Positions 44,365 to 53,015 of a stretch of 64,000 nt of DNA are shown one piece after another. The stretch's first letter is position 1, and each line of letters starts with the position of its first letter. The notes beneath the pieces are model-generated. The model made no database searches. It had not been told where the DNA came from and saw nothing but the letters and a program-made list of their open reading frames with translations. The position numbers and the translations under genes are program-made. The DNA is from Butyrivibrio sp. (GTDB lineage Bacteria; Bacillota; Clostridia; Lachnospirales; Lachnospiraceae). The stretch lies in NCBI GenBank assembly GCA_017620235.1, contig JAFZQT010000047.1, positions 1-64,000 on the forward strand, in the 5' to 3' direction.

Positions 44365-46023
44365 ATGTCCCTCATGGCGAATTTATATGTCGGCACATCA
44401 GGGTTGCAGACATCGCAGAACGCACTTAATACAACTGCACACAATATGGCAAACCTTGATACCGAGGGCTATACAAGACAGCAGGTATCGCAGGGAACAA
44501 GGGCATATCAGACTCTTGAGAAAAGAAATGAATGTATTGCGTGGAAACAGATAGGAACCGGTGTTGAATATAATAATTGTAAACAAGTAAGGAGTGACTT
44601 CCTCGATAAAGCATACAGAAAGGAATCGGGAAGGTACGCTTATTATGATATATCCCAGAAAGCTCTTGAAGAGATAGAAGATCAGTTTCAGGAGATGAAT
44701 GGAACAGAATTCAGCCAGTCTTTGAATAACTTGTGGACAGCAGTGCAGGAACTTGCAAAAGATCCTACATCGGCAGTTACAGAGAGCGCACTTGTAACAA
44801 GGGCAAATGAATTTTTGACAAAGGCTAAGAGTGTGTATGACGGACTTGTGTCATATCAGAATAACCTTGATTCTTCAGTTTATGACATAGTAAAGAATAT
44901 AAATGACATCGGCGATCAGATCCGGGCATTAAACGAAGAGATTGTAAATATTGAATCTGGAAGAGAAGAAAAGGCAAATGATCTTAGGGATGCGAGAAAT
45001 CTTCTTCTTGATAAGCTTGGAGCATATGGAAAGATAGATTATTCGGAAGATATATTTGGAAATGTAACAGTTCTTTTTGAAGGATCGAGTTTTGTAACAA
45101 CTGACCATGTAAATCACATGGGAATAGATGTAAAGCTTGAGAGTAGCGTAGGATTTGCGACACCTTACTGGGAGTACGCTGCGGTTAAAGAATATGACAA
45201 AGAAGGAAAAGAAGTGGTTACTTCAATCGAGGGAGCGCATATTTTTGACCTGACTCAGACAATATCCACAGCTACGGATACCGATATAGGTAAACTAAAA
45301 GCGGTACTTCTTGCAAGAGGCGATCACAATGCAACTTATCACGACATAGTAGAGAGTGAAGATTACTACAATAGGAATATTGCACAGTCGGTCATCATGA
45401 ATGTTCAGGCGGAATTTGACCAGCTGGTACATAATGTCATGACAGCAATAAATAAAGTCATGGAAGATGCAGAGAGTAATCCTGCAACTATGGACAACAC
45501 ACTTGGAAAAGCGGCAGATTTTACAATGTTCATAGTGTCAAACGAAGAGGATAAGCTTGCATACAAAGTAGATGATCAGCACCCTGCGGGAAGCATAAAG
45601 ACAGGATTTACTATAAAGAATTCGCAGGTTAATCCGATTCTTTTGACCGATCCCACAACATTTACATTCAGAACTGTTGAGGGTAATGAAGATACAGCTA
45701 CAGTTGCAGCTTTAAAAGAGGCTTTTACAAGATCGGACTATACTTTAAACCCGAATGTATATACAAAAAACAGCATTACTTCGTATTATGACAGCTTAAT
45801 ATCACAGATAGCCAACACGGGCGACAAATTAAAAAATGTTGCGGCAGCTCAGGAGCAGACGGTTTCGTCAATAGCTGCCGGAAGAGAGCAGATTGTTGGT
45901 GTGTCCAGTGATGAAGAACTTGAATATATGATTCAGTTCCAGAATGCATATAATGCATCAAGCAGATATATAAATGTAGTTAGTGAGATGCTTGAACATC
46001 TGGTATCAACACTTGGAGCATAA
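44365..46023 (+). CDS. flgK: flagellar hook-associated protein FlgK, copy 1
   Basis: Forms the first hook-filament junction ring. 552 residues. The N-terminal D0/D1 part (LYVGTSGLQTSQNALNTTAHNMANLDTEGYTRQ) and the C-terminal EELEYMIQFQNAYNASSRYINVVSEMLEHL part are the conserved helices that pack in the axial structure. The middle is variable. CAGGAGG precedes the ATG. A second FlgK follows after 36 bases. Confidence 0.95.
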   Translation: MSLMANLYVGTSGLQTSQNALNTTAHNMANLDTEGYTRQQVSQGTRAYQTLEKRNECIAWKQIGTGVEYNNCKQVRSDFLDKAYRKESGRYAYYDISQKALEEIEDQFQEMNGTEFSQSLNNLWTAVQELAKDPTSAVTESALVTRANEFLTKAKSVYDGLVSYQNNLDSSVYDIVKNINDIGDQIRALNEEIVNIESGREEKANDLRDARNLLLDKLGAYGKIDYSEDIFGNVTVLFEGSSFVTTDHVNHMGIDVKLESSVGFATPYWEYAAVKEYDKEGKEVVTSIEGAHIFDLTQTISTATDTDIGKLKAVLLARGDHNATYHDIVESEDYYNRNIAQSVIMNVQAEFDQLVHNVMTAINKVMEDAESNPATMDNTLGKAADFTMFIVSNEEDKLAYKVDDQHPAGSIKTGFTIKNSQVNPILLTDPTTFTFRTVEGNEDTATVAALKEAFTRSDYTLNPNVYTKNSITSYYDSLISQIANTGDKLKNVAAAQEQTVSSIAAGREQIVGVSSDEELEYMIQFQNAYNASSRYINVVSEMLEHLVSTLGA

Positions 46024-46059
46024 CTTTGACAGTAACTTGTATGTCGGAGGGAAGAGATT

Positions 46060-47913
46060 ATGACATCGACATTTTTTGGACTTAATATTGCAGCATCAGG
46101 GCTTAGAGCCGCTAATGCTGCACTTAACACAACTGCAAATAACATATCAAATGCAAATACTTCCGGATACAGCAGACAGGAAGTTAAACAGGAAGCTTCC
46201 GATGCGATCAGGGTATTTGCTAAATATGGCTGCGCCGGTGCAGGTGTTGACACTCTCGCAATTGAAAGAGTACGTGACAGCTTCTATGATGTTAAGTTCA
46301 GAAATAATGAGCAGCTTCTTGGAAATGTTAGTCAGAAGAATTATTACAATAAGCTTATCGAGCAGTACCTTGATGATAACGGGACGACCGGTTTCTCATC
46401 TCTTTTCAACAAGATGACAGCGTCGCTTCAGTCTGTTATGACGGCAGCAGGAACAACAGAGTCAAAGAGTACATTCATATCAGGTATGCAGAGCATAACG
46501 GAGTATTTCAACAATGCATATAACAATCTTCAGGGCGCGCAGGCGGACGTAAATGCAGAGATTAAACTCTGCGCAGACAGAATAACCGCCATAGCTCAGG
46601 AAGTTGCTTCGATAAACAAGCAGATCAACGTCATTGAGATGACGGGAACAACTGCAAATGAGCTCAGAGATAAAAGAGATGTTCTTATAGATGATCTTTC
46701 AAAACTTGTCTCGATTGAAACAAAAGAAACTCCTATTGTTGATGATACACAGCCTGACAGAAAAACAGGCGCAACGCGTTTTCAGATCTGGGTTGCGGGT
46801 GGATATGAGCTGGTTGATACTTACGAATACAGAAAGATGATCTGTGTTTCAAGATCTTCAGATGGCTCTATGAACCAGAATGATATTGATGGACTTTATG
46901 ATATTAAGTGGGGAAGTGCAAGCTACAAAGATGGTGATAATATAGCAGAACTTTCTGATTTTGCCATTGATTCAAAGCTTATCGGCGGAGAACTTCAGGG
47001 GCTTCTTGCAATTAGAGACGGAAATAACGGTCAGAACTTTACCGGAGAATGCACGATAGTTGATAATGAGTCACGTCCTGTCAAAGTTACGGTCAAAGTT
47101 ACGGACAAGCACCTTATGGATATGACTAAGTGTACGATTCCCGAACAGGGCGCGATTCACATTGGTGATGCGGATTTTAAGTATGACAAATGGGAATATG
47201 ACGGAAATGACACATATACATTTACTATAGATAACGATACATTAAAGAGTATGCCTGAGGCGCACAGAGTAGTGTCTATCGGTAAATCTAACGACTATCA
47301 GGGAATACCATATTACCTTTCACAGATGAATGAGTGGATAAGACAGTTTTCGTCGGCTGTAAATGATATCATGACTAACGGTTATCCGGCTGATTCTGAT
47401 GAGACTCCGGGACAGTTCCTTCTTACAGGAGAAGTTGATACCAACTCATCAGCTCAGTATTCATTTGATCAGCTTACAAAAAAGTCTGAGAATAAGGGCT
47501 ATTATAAGCTTCGCGCAGGTAACTTTTCGGTAAACAGTGTTCTTTTGGCTGATGCAAGCAGACTTTCGACAAGAGCAGACATCACAGAAGGTGAGTCCGA
47601 ATTTGGAAATCTCACAAAGCTTAAAGATATGTTTAATACGGCAAAAATTTTCAGAGGAGCTACATCAGGAGAGTTCCTTACCAAGGTTCTTGCTGATGTT
47701 GCGCTCAATACAAGCAATTCAGGAACTTTGGAAAAAACATACGATGCACTTGAGACGACCATTAATAATCAGAGACTTTCAGATTCAGGTGTTGACGAAG
47801 ATGAAGAGGCATCGAACCTTGTAAAATTCCAGAATGCCTATAATCTGTCATCAAAGATGATCCAGACACTCACTGAGATTTATGACAGACTTATCCTCCA
47901 GACCGGAGTATGA
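46060..47913 (+). CDS. flagellar hook-associated protein FlgK, copy 2
   Basis: 617 residues, longer than copy 1. The same D0/D1 helices are at both ends (FFGLNIAASGLRAANAALNTTANNISNANTSGYSRQ and NLVKFQNAYNLSSKMIQTLTEIYDRLI), but the middle is unrelated. It is a diverged paralog, not a recent copy. Both keep complete axial domains, so both may assemble. A terminator follows directly. GGAGGG precedes the start. Confidence 0.93.
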   Translation: MTSTFFGLNIAASGLRAANAALNTTANNISNANTSGYSRQEVKQEASDAIRVFAKYGCAGAGVDTLAIERVRDSFYDVKFRNNEQLLGNVSQKNYYNKLIEQYLDDNGTTGFSSLFNKMTASLQSVMTAAGTTESKSTFISGMQSITEYFNNAYNNLQGAQADVNAEIKLCADRITAIAQEVASINKQINVIEMTGTTANELRDKRDVLIDDLSKLVSIETKETPIVDDTQPDRKTGATRFQIWVAGGYELVDTYEYRKMICVSRSSDGSMNQNDIDGLYDIKWGSASYKDGDNIAELSDFAIDSKLIGGELQGLLAIRDGNNGQNFTGECTIVDNESRPVKVTVKVTDKHLMDMTKCTIPEQGAIHIGDADFKYDKWEYDGNDTYTFTIDNDTLKSMPEAHRVVSIGKSNDYQGIPYYLSQMNEWIRQFSSAVNDIMTNGYPADSDETPGQFLLTGEVDTNSSAQYSFDQLTKKSENKGYYKLRAGNFSVNSVLLADASRLSTRADITEGESEFGNLTKLKDMFNTAKIFRGATSGEFLTKVLADVALNTSNSGTLEKTYDALETTINNQRLSDSGVDEDEEASNLVKFQNAYNLSSKMIQTLTEIYDRLILQTGV

Positions 47914-47922
47914 TGAATTACC

Positions 47923-47965
47923 TCGGCTATCGGACACATTCAAATGCCCGATAGCCGATTTTTTT
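47923..47965 (+). terminator. Rho-independent terminator after flgK copy 2
   Basis: A perfect 11-bp stem (47923-47933 with 47948-47958), a 14-base loop and a T-run. A sigma-28 promoter for flgL follows at once. Confidence 0.9.
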
Positions 47966-47976
47966 GTTCAATAGTA

Positions 47977-48004
47977 TAAAGATATAGCCGGAGTCAGCCG
48001 ATAA
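47977..48004 (+). promoter_or_regulatory. sigma-28 promoter of flgL
   Basis: TAAA at 47977-47980 and a perfect GCCGATAA at 47997-48004, 16 bases apart, one more than the consensus. It lies between the terminator and flgL. Confidence 0.7.
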
Positions 48005-48094
48005 TCATAGTGAACTACTATATAGAACGAAGATGCTGCACGGATGCGCATTGTTTTTTGACTAAGGATGGTCTCATACGGAGGTCTTTTTGCC

Positions 48095-50206
48095 ATGCGT
48101 ATCACAAATAAGATAATGCAGAATAATTCGTTATATAATATCAATAACAACAAGATTACTGAGGATCAGCTTAATACCATGATGTCTACCGGAAAAAAGA
48201 TAACAAGGCCCTCAGATGATCCTGTTATCGCTATAAGAGCATTGCGCCTTCGAAGCAATGTGACCCAGCTCTCACAATATTATGAGAAGAATGCAAAAGA
48301 TGCCGAAAGCTGGCTTGATGTAACAGCAGATGCTTTGTCTACGGTTACATCTGTGCTTACTGATGCCGTTAAACAGGCAACAAAAGGTGCAAACAAAGAT
48401 CTTACAGTAGACGATCTTGAAACAATAGTTGCTCAGATGGATGCTCTTTCAAAAGAGTACTATGCAACAGGTAACGTAGATTATGCCGGAAGATATATCT
48501 TTACAGGTTACAGAACAGATACATCGCTTACTTTTTCAGCGACAACTACAGCAGATTACACCGGGATAAATGATGAGTTTAATTCTACAGATGTATCATC
48601 ATCAAGCAGAGTAACCGGAATGAGCAAGCTTGAGTCCTCAAATCTACTGGGCCAGAGCACAGAGGCTGCTGTAGAAGAGAGTAATATTGTTGAGTATAAC
48701 GTCGGAAAGATAAGACTTTCTTATGACAACCTGAATTACAGAAGTGGCGAAACAGATTTTTCGGCTCCTGAACTTAAATGGAGAGAGAATCTCAAACAGC
48801 CCGCAACCAGTACTGTAAATGGTAATGTTGATCTTATAAACCTCACGTATACAACAGCAGCGGGAGCAACACATCATGTATCGCTTCCTACGCCTGATAG
48901 ACTTGAGGCAGATGAGGCATATACTATTTCTAGCGAAGGTATTACTTATAACGTTACAAGAAATGCGGACGGATCGCACAACATAAAGGCTACAGAAGGA
49001 GATGTTGAATATAGTTTTGTAGTGGATAAGAACGGAGTTTATGATACATCTCATCAGAGCTCAAATGTAGAGTCGGGAACTGCAGAAACAGAGACGGTGC
49101 AGAAGACTACCATTACATATACAAACGACGATGGTGAAAGAATCAGCTTCAAACTTCCTTTAGTTGATGCAATCGGTCAGACTTACAGTATGAAGCTTGA
49201 GTATGGTAATAGAATCGCAATGGCAGTTATAAACAGTGATGGAACATACACTGTTACTGACGGAGCTGTCAAAAATAACACTGACGGCACTGTCACAAAA
49301 AATATAATCAATGTTACCGGAAACGGAAGTGTACATTCGTCGTATAAAGAGACATCTCTGAAAATACCTGAATCTAATATGATTTACACAACGACCAGTG
49401 AAGAGGATATTGATGAGTGTTATGAGAAAATAAATTCAACACCTACAGGTGCGGTGGCGTATTTAAATGCGGCAACGGGAGAAATTCTTTTGAATAAAGA
49501 ATTGTCCGACAAGCTTTCAACTTTGCCTAAACTTATCAATGCTAATTCTATAGATGTGGTTTATGACAAAAAAGAGTGGGAAAACGGAGATATAAGACCG
49601 CAAAACCTCTTCAACTGTACATATACCGATGACAATGGCAAGAAAATACTTTATAATAAAGGCTCGGCAGCCCATGACATCGCTTATGACGTGGGATTTG
49701 CACAGTCGGTTGTTGTTAATACCACAGCGGATGCAGTTTTTACAACAGGTGTAAAAAGAGATATAGACGATCTTTCAAACATGCTTGGAAAGCTTAAGCA
49801 GATAAATGCCACAATCAAAACACTTGAGGAAAAGCTTGATGGTGCATCAAAAGAATCTGCTGAGTGGGCAAAGCTCGATGAAGAACTTTCAGCAGCAAAA
49901 AAGGCTTATAACTATCAAAGAGAGAATATTCAGAAAGAGTTTGAACATAAGATAACATCACTTCAGAAATCTCTTGATACGGCAAATATAGCTGTTACCG
50001 ATAACGGAACGAGATCTAAGAGACTTGACCTTATAAATTCAAGGCTTATGACACAGACAACGACATTCCAGTCGCTTCAGTCTGAGAATGAAGATATTGA
50101 TCTTGCAACTACGGTAACACAGCTCACATCGGCGCAGGTGACATATGAGGCGAGCCTTATGGCAACAGGTAAGATCAGCCAGACTTCGCTTATGAATTAT
50201 ATCTAA
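48095..50206 (+). CDS. flgL: flagellar hook-associated protein FlgL, greatly enlarged
   Basis: The start at 48095 follows GGAGG; an earlier ATG at 48068 has none. 703 residues, more than twice the usual 300. The conserved N-terminal D0/D1 (MRITNKIMQNN up to about 150) and C-terminal part (about 640-703, with LINSRLMTQTTTFQSLQSENEDIDLA) are normal. Residues about 150-560 are an inserted, beta-rich, Thr/Ser/Asp-rich region with no family I know, followed by a coiled-coil stretch (about 565-640). It joins FlgK to the flagellin filament, so the insertion should decorate the junction. Confidence 0.93.
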   Translation: MRITNKIMQNNSLYNINNNKITEDQLNTMMSTGKKITRPSDDPVIAIRALRLRSNVTQLSQYYEKNAKDAESWLDVTADALSTVTSVLTDAVKQATKGANKDLTVDDLETIVAQMDALSKEYYATGNVDYAGRYIFTGYRTDTSLTFSATTTADYTGINDEFNSTDVSSSSRVTGMSKLESSNLLGQSTEAAVEESNIVEYNVGKIRLSYDNLNYRSGETDFSAPELKWRENLKQPATSTVNGNVDLINLTYTTAAGATHHVSLPTPDRLEADEAYTISSEGITYNVTRNADGSHNIKATEGDVEYSFVVDKNGVYDTSHQSSNVESGTAETETVQKTTITYTNDDGERISFKLPLVDAIGQTYSMKLEYGNRIAMAVINSDGTYTVTDGAVKNNTDGTVTKNIINVTGNGSVHSSYKETSLKIPESNMIYTTTSEEDIDECYEKINSTPTGAVAYLNAATGEILLNKELSDKLSTLPKLINANSIDVVYDKKEWENGDIRPQNLFNCTYTDDNGKKILYNKGSAAHDIAYDVGFAQSVVVNTTADAVFTTGVKRDIDDLSNMLGKLKQINATIKTLEEKLDGASKESAEWAKLDEELSAAKKAYNYQRENIQKEFEHKITSLQKSLDTANIAVTDNGTRSKRLDLINSRLMTQTTTFQSLQSENEDIDLATTVTQLTSAQVTYEASLMATGKISQTSLMNYI

Positions 50207-50297
50207 TTCTTTTATATAGTATGGTAATTGTACGTTTTTACGTATATAATTAAATAGTGATAATAACATTTTTTATCAGGATTATGGAGGTTGCAGC

Positions 50298-50756
50298 ATG
50301 AAATTAAACACTAGAATCTTTGGAGAGGTTGAGATTGAAGATAGTAAGATCATTTCTTTTCCAAATGGAATAATCGGTTTTCCTGATCTTAAGAGATTCA
50401 CACTTATGCACGATGAGGAGCAGGGAACAAATACCATTAAGTGGTTGCAGTCAATAGAGGAGCCGGGATTTGCGATGCCTGTTATGGATCCGCTCTTTGT
50501 TTGCCCGGATTATCAGCCTATGGTTGACAAGGAAGCTGTAGCCGACATCGGAGATTTGCAGGATGAGGATATGCTCGTGCTTGTAACGGTTACTGTTCCG
50601 CATGACCTTAAGCAGATGACAGTTAACCTTAAGGGACCCTTCATCATCAATACAAAAGAGATGAAGGCTTCTCAGACAATCATTGATAATGAGGAATATC
50701 CTGTTAAGTTCCCTATTTATGAGATTTTGCAGAACAACAGAGCAGCGAAAGCATGA
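50298..50756 (+). CDS. fliW: flagellar assembly factor FliW
   Basis: 152 residues. FliW binds CsrA and relieves its repression of flagellin translation; free flagellin in turn binds FliW. The SKIISFPNGIIGFPDLKRFTL N-terminus and the VTVPHDLKQMTVNLKGPFIINTK stretch are family signatures. It lies 24 bases before csrA. GGAGG precedes the ATG. Confidence 0.96.
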   Translation: MKLNTRIFGEVEIEDSKIISFPNGIIGFPDLKRFTLMHDEEQGTNTIKWLQSIEEPGFAMPVMDPLFVCPDYQPMVDKEAVADIGDLQDEDMLVLVTVTVPHDLKQMTVNLKGPFIINTKEMKASQTIIDNEEYPVKFPIYEILQNNRAAKA

Positions 50757-50780
50757 TCATACCATAGGGAGGGAAAGGAT

Positions 50781-50996
50781 ATGTTAGCATTATCGAGAAA
50801 AAAGAACGAAGCAATCGTTATCAATAATAATATAGAGATTACTGTACTTGATATCAGAGGAGACCAGATTAAGATCGGAATCGCGGCTCCAAAGGATATC
50901 CCGATTTACAGAAAAGAAGTATATATTCAGATTCAGAATGAAAATAAAGAAGCAACAGATGTATCCGGAATCGAGGAACTCAAGAAATTGCTTTGA
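50781..50996 (+). CDS. csrA: carbon storage regulator CsrA
   Basis: 71 residues, RNA-binding dimer. The core MLALSRKKNEAIVINNNIEI and KIGIAAPKDIPIYRKEVY are standard. In Bacillus it blocks flagellin translation by binding GGA motifs in the leader until FliW titrates it. It is paired with fliW here, and GGA motifs occur in the flagellin leader of this window. Confidence 0.97.
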   Translation: MLALSRKKNEAIVINNNIEITVLDIRGDQIKIGIAAPKDIPIYRKEVYIQIQNENKEATDVSGIEELKKLL

Positions 50997-51013
50997 TAAG
51001 AGCGCATTTACAG

Positions 51014-51050
51014 CGGCTGCTACCGGAAAGGGGCAGCCGTATTTATTTTT
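51014..51050 (+). terminator. probable terminator after csrA
   Basis: Arms CGGCTGC (51014-51020) and GCAGCCG (51033-51039) followed by a T-rich tail. Only a 7-bp stem, so readthrough into the glycosyltransferase is possible. Confidence 0.6.
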
Positions 51051-51079
51051 ATTGGAAAATTCATTGAATTGAGGACATC

Positions 51080-52267
51080 ATGAGGATACTTTACTATTAT
51101 TGGGATGAATTCAACGGCGAAGATTGTATGGACGCCATGCGAAGGCTTGGGCATGAAGTAGAAGTTGTAAAATTTAAGCTTAGCAGCTATGAACTTACAG
51201 ATGAAGATGAGGATAAGTTTAGAGTTCTTTTGACCAGAGAAGAGATGGGCAAAAGATATTATGACATAGTATACAGTTTCGACTACTATCCAAGCATTTC
51301 CGAGGTGTGCCTTAAATATAATATGCCTTATATATCGTGGGTTTTTGATTGCCCGCACTATACACTTGACTCACATACAATAACCAATCCTGTGAATAAG
51401 GTCTTTGTTTTTGACAAGGAATTGTGCCAACTTATGAGGAACAAAGGGATTGAAACGGTGAATTATTCACCGTTAGGTGTCAATGAAAAGAGGCTTTCTG
51501 AGTTTTGCAGTAATCTTGATGCAGAGACGGATGGAAGGATAGTATATCAGCATGACGTTTGTTTTCTCGGGAATCTATATGACAATGAATTCAACTTTTA
51601 CGATCAGGTGAGTTTCCTTCCGCCGGAACTAAAAGAATATATAGATATGGTTATAAATCTTCAGGAAAAGATATATGGACATGACCTTTTTACAGATGAA
51701 AAGGCGATAACACCGGAACATGTAAAGCGGCTTCGAGAGTATATCAAATTGGAGGATTCAGGAAAATATGACCTTGATCATGACAGGATCATTCTTGATA
51801 TGTTGCGGAAAAAAGTGACGGTAAATGAAAGAAGACATATTTTAGAAAAGATGGGGGAGAGATTTGATACCGTGATATACACAACACCTGATGCGAAGCC
51901 AATTGAAGGCGTATGCAATATGGGGGTGGCTGATTATGAGAATAGGATGCCGCTTGTGTTCAGAAGGAGCAAGATAAATCTTAATATCACTCTTAGATCG
52001 ATTATTTCGGGAGTTTCGCTTCGGGTGCTTGATGTTCTTGCGGCAGGAGGTTTTCTTATAACTACATATCAGAAAGAGATCGATGAGTATTTTGAAAACG
52101 GGAAGGATCTTGCTATAGCGCATACTCCTGAAGAAATGTTGGAGCTTACTTCGTATTACCTTGAACATGAGGACGAGAGAAAGGCGATTGCGGAAAATGG
52201 GCAGAAAAAGGTGTTTGAGAAGTTTGCTTATACAAAACTTTTGCCGAAAATCTTAAAAGTTTATTAA
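51080..52267 (+). CDS. CgeB/DUF3880-type glycosyltransferase in the flagellar cluster
   Basis: 395 residues, soluble. The N-terminal half resembles DUF3880 (LYYYWDEFNGEDCMDAMRRLGHEV, then WVFDCPHYTLDS). The C-terminal half is GT4-like with SKINLNITLRSIISGVSLRVLDVLAAGGFLITT, the donor-sugar site, and IDEYFENGKDLA after it. Genes of this kind inside flagellar clusters commonly glycosylate flagellin, here inferred from position between csrA and flaG. The sugar is unknown. The start has a TGAGGA site. Confidence 0.85.
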   Translation: MRILYYYWDEFNGEDCMDAMRRLGHEVEVVKFKLSSYELTDEDEDKFRVLLTREEMGKRYYDIVYSFDYYPSISEVCLKYNMPYISWVFDCPHYTLDSHTITNPVNKVFVFDKELCQLMRNKGIETVNYSPLGVNEKRLSEFCSNLDAETDGRIVYQHDVCFLGNLYDNEFNFYDQVSFLPPELKEYIDMVINLQEKIYGHDLFTDEKAITPEHVKRLREYIKLEDSGKYDLDHDRIILDMLRKKVTVNERRHILEKMGERFDTVIYTTPDAKPIEGVCNMGVADYENRMPLVFRRSKINLNITLRSIISGVSLRVLDVLAAGGFLITTYQKEIDEYFENGKDLAIAHTPEEMLELTSYYLEHEDERKAIAENGQKKVFEKFAYTKLLPKILKVY

Positions 52268-52292
52268 ATCTGCAATTTTTTTCCTGTAAAGC

Positions 52293-52319
52293 TAAAGATT
52301 AAAGAGCTTACGCCGATAT
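52293..52319 (+). promoter_or_regulatory. sigma-28 promoter of flaG-fliD
   Basis: TAAAGATT (52293-52300), an 11-base spacer and GCCGATAT (52312-52319) form a near-consensus sigma-28 promoter about 110 bases before flaG. Confidence 0.82.
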
Positions 52320-52430
52320 AATTGGTAAGAAATACTATGCTTATATTTGCTTATAACGGAAGAGGTTGTGACGCACGTAAATGTTGATATATACAGGTGA
52401 TTCCTGATTCTGACATGGAGGTATAGGATT

Positions 52431-52904
52431 ATGGGAATGGATGGAATTAACGGATTTGGACCGCTTATTCAGCAGGTACAGCCACAGGTAAAAACACAGA
52501 TCAATAAGCAGAACCAGACTCAGAGCGAAGTTGCTGATTATGAAGTAAGTGCTGTAGCTCAGAATATGGATCTTACGGTAGAGGCGGCAGATAATACTGC
52601 GGGCTCTAATAATGAGTCATCTGCTCAGAATTTTGCAAACAATCAGAGCAAGAGAGCTGAGACAGAGGAGCAGATACAGGCTGATAACGCCAAGATCAAG
52701 AAAGCGATCTCAGAGATGACAAAGAAGGTTCAGTCCAATGCTGAAGCTGTTTTTGGAATTCATGAGAAAACCAACAGAGTGACCATCAAGATGGTGGATA
52801 AGGAAACAAAGAAAGTTATAAAGGAGTTTCCGCCTGATGAGACACTAGATATGATCGCCAAGGTTTGGGAAATTGCAGGAATCCTGGTTGACGAGAAGAG
52901 GTAA
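52431..52904 (+). CDS. flaG: flagellar protein FlaG
   Basis: 157 residues. The C-terminal 70 or so (EAVFGIHEKTNRVTIKMVDKETKKVIKEFPPDETLDMIAKVWE) match FlaG, thought to influence filament length or cap assembly. The N-terminal 85 are polar, Gln/Asn-rich and probably disordered, which makes it longer than most. It precedes fliD as usual. GGAGG precedes the ATG. Confidence 0.93.
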   Translation: MGMDGINGFGPLIQQVQPQVKTQINKQNQTQSEVADYEVSAVAQNMDLTVEAADNTAGSNNESSAQNFANNQSKRAETEEQIQADNAKIKKAISEMTKKVQSNAEAVFGIHEKTNRVTIKMVDKETKKVIKEFPPDETLDMIAKVWEIAGILVDEKR

Positions 52905-53015
52905 CAGGCTACTTTGGTAGCAAAAAGCATAAGTGAAAAGTGAGCCATAATATTATGGTTCGATCGAGAAAAGGATTTCCGATTATATATCACGGATTGA
53001 GAAAGGAGAAACAAT

